Positions 53,296-61,402 of a DNA stretch of 64,000 bases are shown here, piece by piece. A program made the translations under genes and the position numbers. How positions within the stretch are numbered: position 1 is the first letter of the stretch; each line of letters begins with the position of its first letter. Source of the stretch: Paenibacillus_E sp042676385 (GTDB lineage Bacteria > Bacillota > Bacilli > Paenibacillales > NBRC-103111); contig NZ_JBHTHA010000002.1 in NCBI RefSeq assembly GCF_042676385.1, positions 1,178,001-1,242,000 of the forward strand. Direction: 5' to 3'. The notes under the pieces were generated by a model that did no database searches, had not been told where the DNA came from, and saw only the letters and a list, made by a program, of their open reading frames with translations.

Positions 53296-54978
53296 TTATT
53301 TGCTGCTCCAGTTCTTAATCCGCCATTGAATCTGTTCGTTAATGCGGTCTTCATAGGCTTTGATATTGGCTTTGGAAATTTGGTCGGTGTATTCTTTCCA
53401 GACATTCTCGAAATCCCCCGGTTTAGCCAGGATCGCTTTCGGCAGATACTTCACTTGCAGGTCGTTCAGCTTGGTTTGGGCCACTTTAGCCGGGGATCCG
53501 TCAATCAAGTCGATGGACCAAGCCGGATAGTAGATCGGGTTCTCTGGAGGCTGCTTTAAGAACTCCGCCCAAGTTTTGTGATTGTAAGCCTTCATCACTT
53601 CTTGATCCACCGGCTTCAGGCTGTCGAAGAATTCTTGAGGCTGAGAACCCGCATCAGTTGCGTTGCCGTCGCTGTATGTGCCCTGCATCTTCGGCAGTCC
53701 GCCTAAGAATGCTTCAGCTTTGTTGGCCAGCTTCCATGTATTGTCATTCTGCTGATCCCGCTGTTCAGGCGTACGGTAAAATTTACCGTCCTTCACTTGA
53801 TAATCTTGTCCCTCGATACCCCACTGCAGCTTCTTCTGCCATTCTTCGGTCATCATCTTATCCATAAACTTGATAATGGCAACCGGATCCTTCGCTTTGA
53901 CGGAAATGCCATAACCGCGGTTGATGTTTATAACAGGACGGTCGCGATAGAACTCAGTCGCACCCGGATAGACCAGCGCGAATGGAACGTAAGTGCTGCC
54001 GAACTTACTCTGGGAGATCAGGGAATTCTCGCCGTCTTGGAAGTTCCAGTGCTGGTCGAACATGCCGATGACACGGCCGCTGGCGATCTTGGCCAGGTAT
54101 TGGTCATAGTTATGCACAAACGATTCCTTGTCCATAAGACCTTTGTCATTGATTTCATTTAGCTTCTTGTAGTAGGTCTTGGCAATATCCTTGTCGGCGA
54201 AGATGGAGGCCTTGCCATTCTCTACGATGACGCCGCCGTCGTTAGGATGTCCTGCCAAGTGCTCCGGCGGGTTCTGCAGCGGGAAGACTCTCCAGTCGAA
54301 GTTCAGCGTCTCGAAGCCGATCATGTCCGGATGCTGCTGTTTGGCTTTCTCCACAATGGCGAAATAATCATCCAGGGTCTTAGGAGTCGGGTAGCCCTGC
54401 TCCTTCAGAATATCCTTCTGCAGCCAGAAGGCCGGGCCTCCATAATAGGTGTCGTTGATGGTGCCAGTGTAAACGCCGTAGGCTGGCAATGCGAAGAGAT
54501 GGCCGGTTTTCGGATCTTTGATTTGGTTCCAAACGTTAGCATAATGTTTCTTCAGATTCGGCGCGTACTTCTCGATCAGGTCCTCCAAAGGTATGAAGGC
54601 GCCTGCAGCAATCAACTTGTCATCGCCTGACATGACGTCCGGATAATCGCCGCCGGCGATCATGACGCCCAGCTTTTGGGTAAGGTCGCCGACCAGGAAT
54701 TCCATCTTCAAACTTACGCCGGTCTCATCCTTGATCATCTTGTACATCTTGTTGTCTGCAGTAGGCTGCTGGCCGGGACCTCCGATGAACATGGAAATCG
54801 TCATGGGCTTGATTGCTTCCGCCCCTTGGGAAGCCGCAGGGCTTCCGGAAGCACCGCTTGGTGCCGCGCTGGAAGTGGCCGAACCGCCGCTCGAGCCGCT
54901 GCAGCCTGACAGTAAGACACCGAGTGTCAATACAGGGATGATCACTTGAAAAGCGGATCGTTTGGTTTGAAATGCCAT
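53296..54978 (-). CDS. Sugar-binding lipoprotein of ABC transporter C
   Basis: 560 aa. The ATG at 54978 follows GGGAGG at 9 bases and gives the lipoprotein signal MAFQTKRSAFQVIIPVLTLG then VLLSGC; a longer frame to 55029 lacks support. The mature part starts with a Gly/Ser/Ala linker and is an LplA-type binding protein (KDETGVSLKMEFLVGDLTQK, GGDYPDVMSGDDKLIAAGAF). First gene of operon C. Promoter motif shared with GH10 and GH43 suggests xylo-oligosaccharides or arabinoxylan fragments as ligand. A near-consensus cre lies 29-43 bases before the start. Confidence 0.94.
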   Translation of the reverse strand: MAFQTKRSAFQVIIPVLTLGVLLSGCSGSSGGSATSSAAPSGASGSPAASQGAEAIKPMTISMFIGGPGQQPTADNKMYKMIKDETGVSLKMEFLVGDLTQKLGVMIAGGDYPDVMSGDDKLIAAGAFIPLEDLIEKYAPNLKKHYANVWNQIKDPKTGHLFALPAYGVYTGTINDTYYGGPAFWLQKDILKEQGYPTPKTLDDYFAIVEKAKQQHPDMIGFETLNFDWRVFPLQNPPEHLAGHPNDGGVIVENGKASIFADKDIAKTYYKKLNEINDKGLMDKESFVHNYDQYLAKIASGRVIGMFDQHWNFQDGENSLISQSKFGSTYVPFALVYPGATEFYRDRPVININRGYGISVKAKDPVAIIKFMDKMMTEEWQKKLQWGIEGQDYQVKDGKFYRTPEQRDQQNDNTWKLANKAEAFLGGLPKMQGTYSDGNATDAGSQPQEFFDSLKPVDQEVMKAYNHKTWAEFLKQPPENPIYYPAWSIDLIDGSPAKVAQTKLNDLQVKYLPKAILAKPGDFENVWKEYTDQISKANIKAYEDRINEQIQWRIKNWSSK

Positions 54979-55006
54979 TTTTCTATTCCTCCCTTTTATA
55001 TCCTGT

Positions 55007-55021
55007 TGATAGCGCTTACTT
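55007..55021. promoter_or_regulatory. cre-like box before transporter C
   Basis: TGATAGCGCTTACTT has one mismatch to the reverse cre consensus WGNNWNCGNTTNCAW. It lies between the -10 and the ribosome site. Confidence 0.5.
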
Positions 55022-55034
55022 GGTGACATCTCTA

Positions 55035-55088
55035 ATTATACTCGTCAAGAATACGCTTCCAATTCACAAAGTAAAGGTCTTACCCCTA
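55035..55088 (-). promoter_or_regulatory. Promoter and regulator site of transporter operon C
   Basis: AGGGGTAAGACCTTTA, 31 bases, TATAAT on the minus strand, with AGCGTATTC midway; same layout as 46207-46261 and 57255-57310. Confidence 0.6.
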
Positions 55089-55136
55089 TAAATTAATGGT
55101 GGATGAAGCTGCAAAGTCCGCGTTTCCTATGTTCAG

Positions 55137-56216
55137 TTAAAATGAATGGAGTGTCAACCTGACAACATATGGCTTTTCATGCTCTTCGCATGCCCGGAAA
55201 GACAACCGGATAAAATTAAATGCACCATTGTTCCATACATTAAAATCATGAACACCATTTTTTAGAAGGACCTGGTAATAATCACTGAGCGAATCTCCCG
55301 CAGTGTCCATGAGCCCCTCAACCGATTTGACATATTGGTCTACTGCTACTCCATCCATGTCGCCGCAGGTCATATAAAGTAAATGAATCCTGTGGTTGCA
55401 TGAAGCTATATTGGCGCCCAGAACCTTGCCATCGCTCGATGTGGGAGCATTTGAAAAAGAACCGATATAAGCGAATAGATCCTCCATACCTGGAGCGAGC
55501 ACAGTCGTATCAAGCCCGTTTTTCCAACTGCTCTTTGTTCCGGTATATTCTACCGCATCACATCTGTAACCTCCGAGGATCATATTCAGAGATTGCATAC
55601 CACCCATTGAAAGGCCTGCAATTGCCCTGTGCATGCGATTAAATTCGATTCTCTCAGGAGACGCGTTTTTTATAACGGCGAATGTATGGTATTCAGATTC
55701 AATAAAGGGGATCAGATCATATCTCAGCTCATAATCGAAATAATAGAACCCAAGCATGTTGGTTCCTAAGGAATTGAACGTACAGTCCATACAGTCGTAC
55801 GCGCTTCTGCCGTTGGGAAATACGATGATAAGCGGATTGATATCGCCGTTAGCGATAAGATTATCAAAGATATTGCATAGGATATAATTCCCGTCAGCTT
55901 TGCCGTTGCTACGTAACCATTCGTAATGATCTCCGCCTACTCCGTGGAGCAGATACAATACATTGTATTTGGTATCCGTATCCTGTTCGTCGTAACCTGC
56001 AGGCAAATAGATGTTGCATTTTTTAATGATCTCGCTTCCCTTAACGGTTTCTCTTCCCGCTGCTCTGGCGTCGATGTTCTGATCTGTAACAAGCTGCCGC
56101 GACTGGTTAATATAGTTCCTGACCGTGTATGAGACCTCATGAACGGTACCTTGAAGTTCCTTTTTAACTGCCCGTTTATATCCGGCGGGCACAGCCGTCA
56201 CATCGATGTTTTTCAT
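55137..56216 (-). CDS. CE1-type feruloyl / acetyl-xylan esterase
   Basis: 359 aa alpha/beta-hydrolase of the esterase-D/CE1 type: VLYLLHGVGGDHYEW (oxyanion region), nucleophile Ser in AIAGLSMGGMQSLN, acid near TCGDMDGVAVDQ, and the late His in KNGVHDFNVWNNGAFNF. No signal peptide, so cytoplasmic. It follows the GH43 gene by 26 bases and is presumably driven from the same promoter. It would remove ferulic or acetyl groups from arabinoxylan fragments. Feruloyl versus acetyl specificity cannot be told from sequence. No good ribosome site is seen (GGAT at 5 bases), which suggests coupling to GH43. Confidence 0.9.
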   Translation of the reverse strand: MKNIDVTAVPAGYKRAVKKELQGTVHEVSYTVRNYINQSRQLVTDQNIDARAAGRETVKGSEIIKKCNIYLPAGYDEQDTDTKYNVLYLLHGVGGDHYEWLRSNGKADGNYILCNIFDNLIANGDINPLIIVFPNGRSAYDCMDCTFNSLGTNMLGFYYFDYELRYDLIPFIESEYHTFAVIKNASPERIEFNRMHRAIAGLSMGGMQSLNMILGGYRCDAVEYTGTKSSWKNGLDTTVLAPGMEDLFAYIGSFSNAPTSSDGKVLGANIASCNHRIHLLYMTCGDMDGVAVDQYVKSVEGLMDTAGDSLSDYYQVLLKNGVHDFNVWNNGAFNFIRLSFRACEEHEKPYVVRLTLHSF

Positions 56217-56242
56217 GGTTCATCCAAACCCTTTCGTTTCAA

Positions 56243-57220
56243 TCAATAAGGATCGATCGTCCGAATCGTCCCATCTTCGTTATAGTGTAACTCCGTATAT
56301 TTCACGCAACGCTTGTGGTTAACGCCTTCTGACAAAGAACTGTCATGGTAAAATAAGTACCATTTATCTTCGAACTGGACAATGGAGTGATGAGTTGTCC
56401 AGCCGATAACCGGAGTTAAGATCGTGCCCTTGAAGGTATACGGTCCCAACGGATTCCGGCTGACGGCGTATACTAATTTATGGGTCGTGCCCGTGGAGTA
56501 GGATAAGTAGTACCAGCCGTTATATTTGTGTACCCACGGTCCTTCAAAATAGCGCCTATCCTCGTCTCCAGCGAGAATCGGGCTGCCGTTTTCGTCAACG
56601 ATCGAAATTTCTAGCGGAGCGGTTTGAAATGACAGCATGTCCTCGCTCAGCAGAGCGACCCGAGGACCTATAGCAGGCGCCTCCGCCGCCGGCCCCACCG
56701 CTTCCGGCTCGAAAGTACCGGTCTGCCATTTTTCCAATTGACCGCCCCATAGTCCGCCGAAATATATGTATGCCCGATTGTCGTCATCAACAAGCACGGC
56801 CGGGTCGATACTGAAGCTTTCCTCGATATAAGACGGTTGAGGAAGAAAAGGACCGGCCGGTGACGTGCTGGTCACCACACCGATACGAAAAATCCCATCA
56901 TGATCCCGGGCAGGAAAGTACAAGTAATAGGTGCCGGCCTTAAAAGCAGCATCAGGAGCCCAGAGTTGTTTGGAAGCCCAGGGAATATCTCTCAGATGAA
57001 GGACTTGGCCATGATCGATAACGGGGGACTCGAAGCCATCCATGGATAGAACATGATAGTCTTCCATTGCGTATTGATCCCCATTGTCATTATCAGCGCC
57101 GTCATGATCGAGATCGTGTGACGGGTAGATAAAAATTTTCCCCTCAAATACGTGCGCCGAAGGATCGGCAGTGAAGATATGGGTGACAAGCGGGTGATGA
57201 GGTTTCGGTAGATTGTGCAT
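56243..57220 (-). CDS. GH43 family arabinofuranosidase / xylosidase
   Basis: 325 aa, a single GH43 propeller. The start PLVTHIFTADPSAHVFEGKI carries the catalytic base Asp; YPSHDLDHDGADNDNGDQ and YAMEDYHVLSMDGFE are characteristic of one GH43 subfamily, SIDPAVLVDDDNRAYIYFGG holds the second Asp, and the acid Glu is expected in RRYFEGPWVHKYNG. Cytoplasmic. AAAGGAG precedes the ATG. Its promoter carries the AGATCTTTA motif of the xylan regulon. Together with CE1 it would debranch arabinoxylan fragments. Substrate preference not fixed by sequence. Confidence 0.94.
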   Translation of the reverse strand: MHNLPKPHHPLVTHIFTADPSAHVFEGKIFIYPSHDLDHDGADNDNGDQYAMEDYHVLSMDGFESPVIDHGQVLHLRDIPWASKQLWAPDAAFKAGTYYLYFPARDHDGIFRIGVVTSTSPAGPFLPQPSYIEESFSIDPAVLVDDDNRAYIYFGGLWGGQLEKWQTGTFEPEAVGPAAEAPAIGPRVALLSEDMLSFQTAPLEISIVDENGSPILAGDEDRRYFEGPWVHKYNGWYYLSYSTGTTHKLVYAVSRNPLGPYTFKGTILTPVIGWTTHHSIVQFEDKWYLFYHDSSLSEGVNHKRCVKYTELHYNEDGTIRTIDPY

Positions 57221-57254
57221 ACTTGCTCTCCTTTATTTTTTGTCTTGTTCCTTT

Positions 57255-57310
57255 ATTATGAGACTTTGTATGCGATTACAAAATAAATAGATTAAAGATC
57301 TATCCCCCCT
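57255..57310 (-). promoter_or_regulatory. Promoter and regulator site of the GH43-CE1 genes
   Basis: AGGGGGGATAGATCTTTA, 32 bases, CATAAT on the minus strand, with TCGCATAC midway. Third copy of the layout at 46207-46261 and 55035-55088. Confidence 0.55.
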
Positions 57311-57400
57311 TTAATAAAGATATGGGATAACGGGAACCAAATTGATCGTAATGAGTGTAATGAGCGCGTTGCGCGATATGTTGATGATTTCTACCGCAAA

Positions 57401-57442
57401 GAGGGCAGACGAATGAATGCATTCGACCTGCCCTTTCCTTTT
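57401..57442 (-). terminator. Terminator of the six-gene oxidative sugar operon
   Basis: GGGCAG-x2-GAATG and CATTC-x2-CTGCCC pair around AATG, with CCTTTCCTTTT on one side and CTCTTTGC on the other; 10 bases beyond the fucU stop. Confidence 0.75.
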
Positions 57443-57451
57443 CATATGCAA

Positions 57452-57883
57452 TTAACCGCTGATAACACCTTTTTTCAAAATTAAATTTGCATACAATGCT
57501 CTTTCGCCTGTTGCTACGATCGCGTAGACTTGCTTCGCACGCTCGTAAAAGGCAAAGCGTTCAACTTCTTCAATCGGTTCGCTGGTTTGCGTATGATTCT
57601 TCAGAATAGTCCTGTAGGTATCCCAGATCGGCGTTTCTACTGGATCTCCAGGCACGACCTGCATCAGGGCCACAGGCGTTTTCACATAAGGATCTAACGG
57701 GAATAATTGCAGCGTTGCTTCCAGTAATTCAGGTATACCGAGACCGTCGCATCTGACCAGTCTTTGAGCATGGCTTGCTGCTGGAAAGTTAGCGTCGGCT
57801 AATAAGATTTCATCACCATGGCCCATCTCCATCAAAATCTTTAAAATTTCAGGCGATAGGATGTGAGGTATGCCCTTTAACAT
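57452..57883 (-). CDS. fucU: FucU/RbsD-family mutarotase (L-fucose type)
   Basis: 143 aa. FucU interconverts the alpha and beta anomers of L-fucose, giving dehydrogenases and kinases the form they need. Visible family features: LKGIPHILSPEILKILMEMG, GHGDEILLADANFPA with the catalytic-type His and Asp, RCDGLGIPELLEATLQLFPL, and the C-terminal ALYANLILKKGV. The ATG at 57883 follows GGAG at 10 bases; the frame's TTG two codons earlier is less well placed. Last gene of the operon, 40 bases behind the zinc dehydrogenase. L-galactose has the same ring configuration as L-fucose, so it may serve either sugar. Cytoplasmic. Confidence 0.92.
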   Translation of the reverse strand: MLKGIPHILSPEILKILMEMGHGDEILLADANFPAASHAQRLVRCDGLGIPELLEATLQLFPLDPYVKTPVALMQVVPGDPVETPIWDTYRTILKNHTQTSEPIEEVERFAFYERAKQVYAIVATGERALYANLILKKGVISG

Positions 57884-57923
57884 TTTCAATACGCTCCTTT
57901 AACAGCCAAGATCTGATTATGTT

Positions 57924-58943
57924 CTAGACTTCTACGATCGCTTTTATTACCTTCGACTCCGGCATCAGCCAAGTTCCGAACGAATCAATCATCTCGTCAA
58001 ATGCAGCACGATGCGTGATAAATTGGCTGATATCCAGGATGGAGTTCCTCAGAACGTTCATGACGTGATAGAAGTCCGAAACTGTTGCGTTTCGGCTGCC
58101 CATGAGCGTCAGCTCACGTTTATGAAACTCAGGATCCGAAAACGTAATGTCGCCTTTGACCAGACCTACAAAAATGAGCTTTCCGCCGTGAGCAACCAAT
58201 TCGAATGATTTTGCCATCGAAGAGGCGTTGCCTGTGGCGTCAAACACGGCAACAGGAAAATCGCCGTTTGTCATTTCGGAAAGACGCTGCTTCACATCGG
58301 ATTCAAGCGCGTTAATGGTCTGATCTACCTTTGCCCAAGATCTGCAAAAAGCAAGCCTTTCCTCGTTAATATCCATCGCAATGACTCTTGCTCCTGCGTA
58401 TTTGGCAAAAGCCATGACGCCTAGGCCAATCGGTCCTGAACCGATAACAAGCACCGTATCCGATTCCGAAACTTCCGCGCGTCGTACCGCGTGCGCGCCG
58501 ATGGCTAGAGGTTCTACAATTGCCGCCTCATCCAATGTCAGGTCGTTAGCCTTTAAAATATGCGAAATGGGTACGGAAATTCGCTCCCGCATTCCGCCAT
58601 CCTTGTGCACCCCAAGCACTTGCATATTCGTGCAGCAGTTTGTTTTGCCTCTGCGACAGGCTAGACATTTGCCGCAGTGCATATAGGGAATAATGGCAAC
58701 TCTATCTCCGATGGCCAGCCCTTCATCGTTTTGGCCGATATGTTCGATTACACCTGACAGTTCATGCCCCAAGATTCGCGGATAATGGAAGAACGGCTGG
58801 TTGCCCTTAAACGCATGATAATCCGTTCCGCATATGCCAATTCGCCGAATGCGTATGATCGCATGACCCTCAGTCAGCTCCGGTTCAGGTAAAGCCTCCG
58901 ACATTCGAAACATTTCAATCTGTTCGCATACGATTCCCTTCAT
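57924..58943 (-). CDS. Zinc-dependent alcohol dehydrogenase, candidate L-galactonate/L-fuconate 5-dehydrogenase
   Basis: About 339 aa, medium-chain dehydrogenase. Catalytic zinc ligands in RIGICGTDYHAF and ILGHELSG, structural zinc Cys cluster CGKCLACRRGKTNCC, NAD-binding VIGSGPIGLGVMAFAKYAG. E. coli LgoD, of the same family and size, oxidises L-galactonate at C5 to D-tagaturonate, which UxaB then reduces; UxaB and UxaA homologues sit in this same operon, which is why I propose that role. A sorbitol- or threonine-type dehydrogenase would look similar, so the substrate is inference. AGAGG lies 7 bases before the ATG. Starts 18 bases after the aldo-keto reductase. Confidence 0.88.
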   Translation of the reverse strand: MKGIVCEQIEMFRMSEALPEPELTEGHAIIRIRRIGICGTDYHAFKGNQPFFHYPRILGHELSGVIEHIGQNDEGLAIGDRVAIIPYMHCGKCLACRRGKTNCCTNMQVLGVHKDGGMRERISVPISHILKANDLTLDEAAIVEPLAIGAHAVRRAEVSESDTVLVIGSGPIGLGVMAFAKYAGARVIAMDINEERLAFCRSWAKVDQTINALESDVKQRLSEMTNGDFPVAVFDATGNASSMAKSFELVAHGGKLIFVGLVKGDITFSDPEFHKRELTLMGSRNATVSDFYHVMNVLRNSILDISQFITHRAAFDEMIDSFGTWLMPESKVIKAIVEV

Positions 58944-58961
58944 TTGCAAACCTCTTTTCTC

Positions 58962-59906
58962 TTACAGAAGAATATTTTCGTTATATTGCGGCAATCCGCT
59001 GACCCACGTTTTGTTATGAATCGGTTCAAGAACATGTAAAACTTCATGTAACAACTCCAAATCCATGGGCTCATCCGTCCATTTCGCGTTTTTTTGGATA
59101 TTTACCGGATTTGCCGTGCTTACTAGCGTCGTTGGAATTCGTTCATTGTTCGTCGAGAACTGAACCGCTAACTTCGCAATGTCCTCTCCTCGCTCTGAGA
59201 CTAACTGTGCAGCCCGAAGGCAGGTTGCTTTTAATTCCGGGCTAGCCAAATGCCAGTCGGGAGTTCCACGAGTGCTTAGCAGTCCCATCGATAGGGGCGA
59301 CGCATTGACAAGTCCGACTCCGAATGTTTCCAATAGCGGAAGCAGCCGCAATAGGGAAGTATCATTCAGAGAGTAATGACAGTAAGAAATAATGGCATCG
59401 ACCTGAACTTTCGACAGTAATTGTTCAAACAAAGCCAAAGGCAATCCGCAAATGCCAGTGAATCGGATTTTCCCCTGCTGCTTTAATCGCTCCAATGCAG
59501 GTATCGCTTCTTGCAAAATGATGTCCGGTTGAACGAATTCAATGTCATGCAAGAACAAAATATCGACATAATCCGTCTTCAGCCTGCGCAGACTTTCTTC
59601 CAAACTGGATTCAATTTTCGAGCTTGAAAAGTCGAATGTATCCACACCATATCTGCCGGCTTTTGTAGATAAATAGAAGTTCTCTCGTGACATTTGACTG
59701 ATCGCTTTGCCTAATACCGTTTCGGCTTTCGTGGCGCCATAATATGGCGAAACATCTATATAATTAATACCGGCATCAATTGCCACATGTACGGTGCGTA
59801 TGGCTTCCGCGTCATCTGTTTGGCGAAATACAGACCCAAGGGAGGAAGCACCGAAGCTGAGCTTAGAGACTTCCAATCCTGTATTTCCTAATGGGCGATA
59901 CTTCAT
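58962..59906 (-). CDS. Aldo-keto reductase resembling plant L-galactose dehydrogenase
   Basis: 314 aa. AKR fold with the catalytic tetrad: Asp and Tyr in INYIDVSPYYGATKAE, Lys in YLSTKAGRYG, His in LFLHDIEF. From memory, YRPLGNTGLEVSKLSFGASS, SYCHYSLNDTSLLRLLPLLE and NASPLSMGLLSTRGTPDWHL follow the plant L-galactose dehydrogenase of ascorbate synthesis closely, more than general bacterial AKRs; L-fucose dehydrogenases are relatives. It would oxidise L-galactose or L-fucose to the aldonolactone with NAD(P). Its ATG overlaps the UxaA stop by 4 bases (ATGA). It fits with the mutarotase and lactonase in the operon. Exact sugar is not fixed. Confidence 0.9.
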   Translation of the reverse strand: MKYRPLGNTGLEVSKLSFGASSLGSVFRQTDDAEAIRTVHVAIDAGINYIDVSPYYGATKAETVLGKAISQMSRENFYLSTKAGRYGVDTFDFSSSKIESSLEESLRRLKTDYVDILFLHDIEFVQPDIILQEAIPALERLKQQGKIRFTGICGLPLALFEQLLSKVQVDAIISYCHYSLNDTSLLRLLPLLETFGVGLVNASPLSMGLLSTRGTPDWHLASPELKATCLRAAQLVSERGEDIAKLAVQFSTNNERIPTTLVSTANPVNIQKNAKWTDEPMDLELLHEVLHVLEPIHNKTWVSGLPQYNENILL

Positions 59907-61402
59907 AAAATCACTCCGTCCTTGAAAATAGCAATTTCCTTAAACCCGATTTTCTCGTTATGCGTATGCATCTCGCCAGAAGCGATTGCGATCATCGATT
60001 CCCACAATTCATCTATGAGTTCCTCCATGCTTTGGCCTTCCAAGAGTCGGCCTGCATTAAAGTCAATCCAATTTCTTTTGCGCTGAGCGAGCTCCGAGTT
60101 TGACGAGATTTTAACGGTGGGTACAGGGCCTCCGAACGGCGTTCCTCTCCCCGTCGTGAAAAGTACGATATGCGCGCCTGCAGCTGTAAGAGCTGTGACA
60201 GAAACCAAATCGTTCCCTGGTGCTTCTAGCAGGTTCAGCCCTGTCCTATCGACCCTTTCACCATATGGAATCACATCCGTGACAAGAGAATGGCCTCCCT
60301 TTTGGGTGCAGCCCAGCGACTTTTCCTCCAGCGTGCTAATGCCGCCGGATTTATTGCCGGGCGATGGATTCTCATAGATGACTTGGTTGTGCCGTATATA
60401 ATATTGTTTAAAATCGTTGATCAGGGCGACGATCCTGCCGAATACATCTTCATCCGAAGCCCGCTTCATCAGTATCGTCTCCGCTCCAAACATTTCGGGC
60501 ACTTCCGTGAGAATGGCGGTTCCTCCTGCACCGATTAGCCGGTCGGAAACCCCTCCGACAAGCGGATTCGCTGTGATCCCGGAAAAACCATCAGACCCCC
60601 CGCATTTCAGGCCAATTTTGATTTTCGCTACCGGGAGCGGCTTTCTGGCGAAGGTACGGGCAAAATCAACCAGTTCACCGATTAACGTTATGCCTTCCTC
60701 CAGTTCGTCCTCCGAATCCTGCGACTTCAAAAATTTGACCCGATTCGGATCATAGTCTCCGATTGCATCCTTGAACAAATCGATCTGGTTGTTCTCGCAC
60801 CCCAGCCCAACGACTAGCACGCCAGCGGCATTCGGGTGGTGTACAAGAGAGGCTAGCAGCTTTTGCGTAAATTTGAGGTCGTCACCGAGCTGCGAGCATC
60901 CGAACGGATGGGCGAAATGATGGATGCCGTCTACCTGGTCCCCGAACAGTACATTACCCTTCTTGGCCAGAAGCTCGCATGTCTTATTAATACAGCCAAC
61001 TGTATTAATAATCCAAATTTCATTGCGAATGCCGACTTCTCCGTTTGGTCGCTCATACCCCATAAACGTACGATGCGAATCCGCTAGATTTACAGATGAA
61101 TTCAATTCGTCTGTCGGCTCGTAGCTGTAGTTCACGATACCTTCCAAACCGGTTCTCAAGTTATGCGTGTGTACCCAAGTACCCGGCTCAATATCGACAG
61201 ATGCTTTGCCGATAGAATAGCCGAATTTGAGTACGTCATGACCGGCAGTGACAAAGTCTGTTGCGATTTTGTGACCTCGCGAGACATCCTCCATCAAAAT
61301 CAATGGGGAGCCGTCCTCCAACGTCAGCTTCTGTCCCTCCGAAAACGAAGTAAGTGCTATAACAACTTGATCGTTTGGCGATAATCGTACCCAAGGTTTC
61401 AT
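59903..61402 (-). CDS. uxaA: Altronate dehydratase family (UxaA)
   Basis: 499 aa, full-length UxaA: an N-terminal SAF domain (about 1-90; DVSRGHKIATDF, then YSIGKASVDIEPGTWVHTHN) and the large dehydratase domain (GYERPNGEVGIRNEIWIINT, HPFGCSQLGDD, KCGGSDGFSGITANPLVG, TGRGTPFGGP). UxaA dehydrates D-altronate to 2-keto-3-deoxy-D-gluconate. The ATG at 61402 follows AAGGAGGGG and overlaps the UxaB stop by 4 bases. No uronate isomerase (UxaC) or hexuronate genes are near, unlike in galacturonate operons, so the altronate is probably made from an L-sugar acid. A 6-deoxy-altronate substrate is possible if L-fucose is the input. Confidence 0.93.
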   Translation of the reverse strand: MKPWVRLSPNDQVVIALTSFSEGQKLTLEDGSPLILMEDVSRGHKIATDFVTAGHDVLKFGYSIGKASVDIEPGTWVHTHNLRTGLEGIVNYSYEPTDELNSSVNLADSHRTFMGYERPNGEVGIRNEIWIINTVGCINKTCELLAKKGNVLFGDQVDGIHHFAHPFGCSQLGDDLKFTQKLLASLVHHPNAAGVLVVGLGCENNQIDLFKDAIGDYDPNRVKFLKSQDSEDELEEGITLIGELVDFARTFARKPLPVAKIKIGLKCGGSDGFSGITANPLVGGVSDRLIGAGGTAILTEVPEMFGAETILMKRASDEDVFGRIVALINDFKQYYIRHNQVIYENPSPGNKSGGISTLEEKSLGCTQKGGHSLVTDVIPYGERVDRTGLNLLEAPGNDLVSVTALTAAGAHIVLFTTGRGTPFGGPVPTVKISSNSELAQRKRNWIDFNAGRLLEGQSMEELIDELWESMIAIASGEMHTHNEKIGFKEIAIFKDGVIL

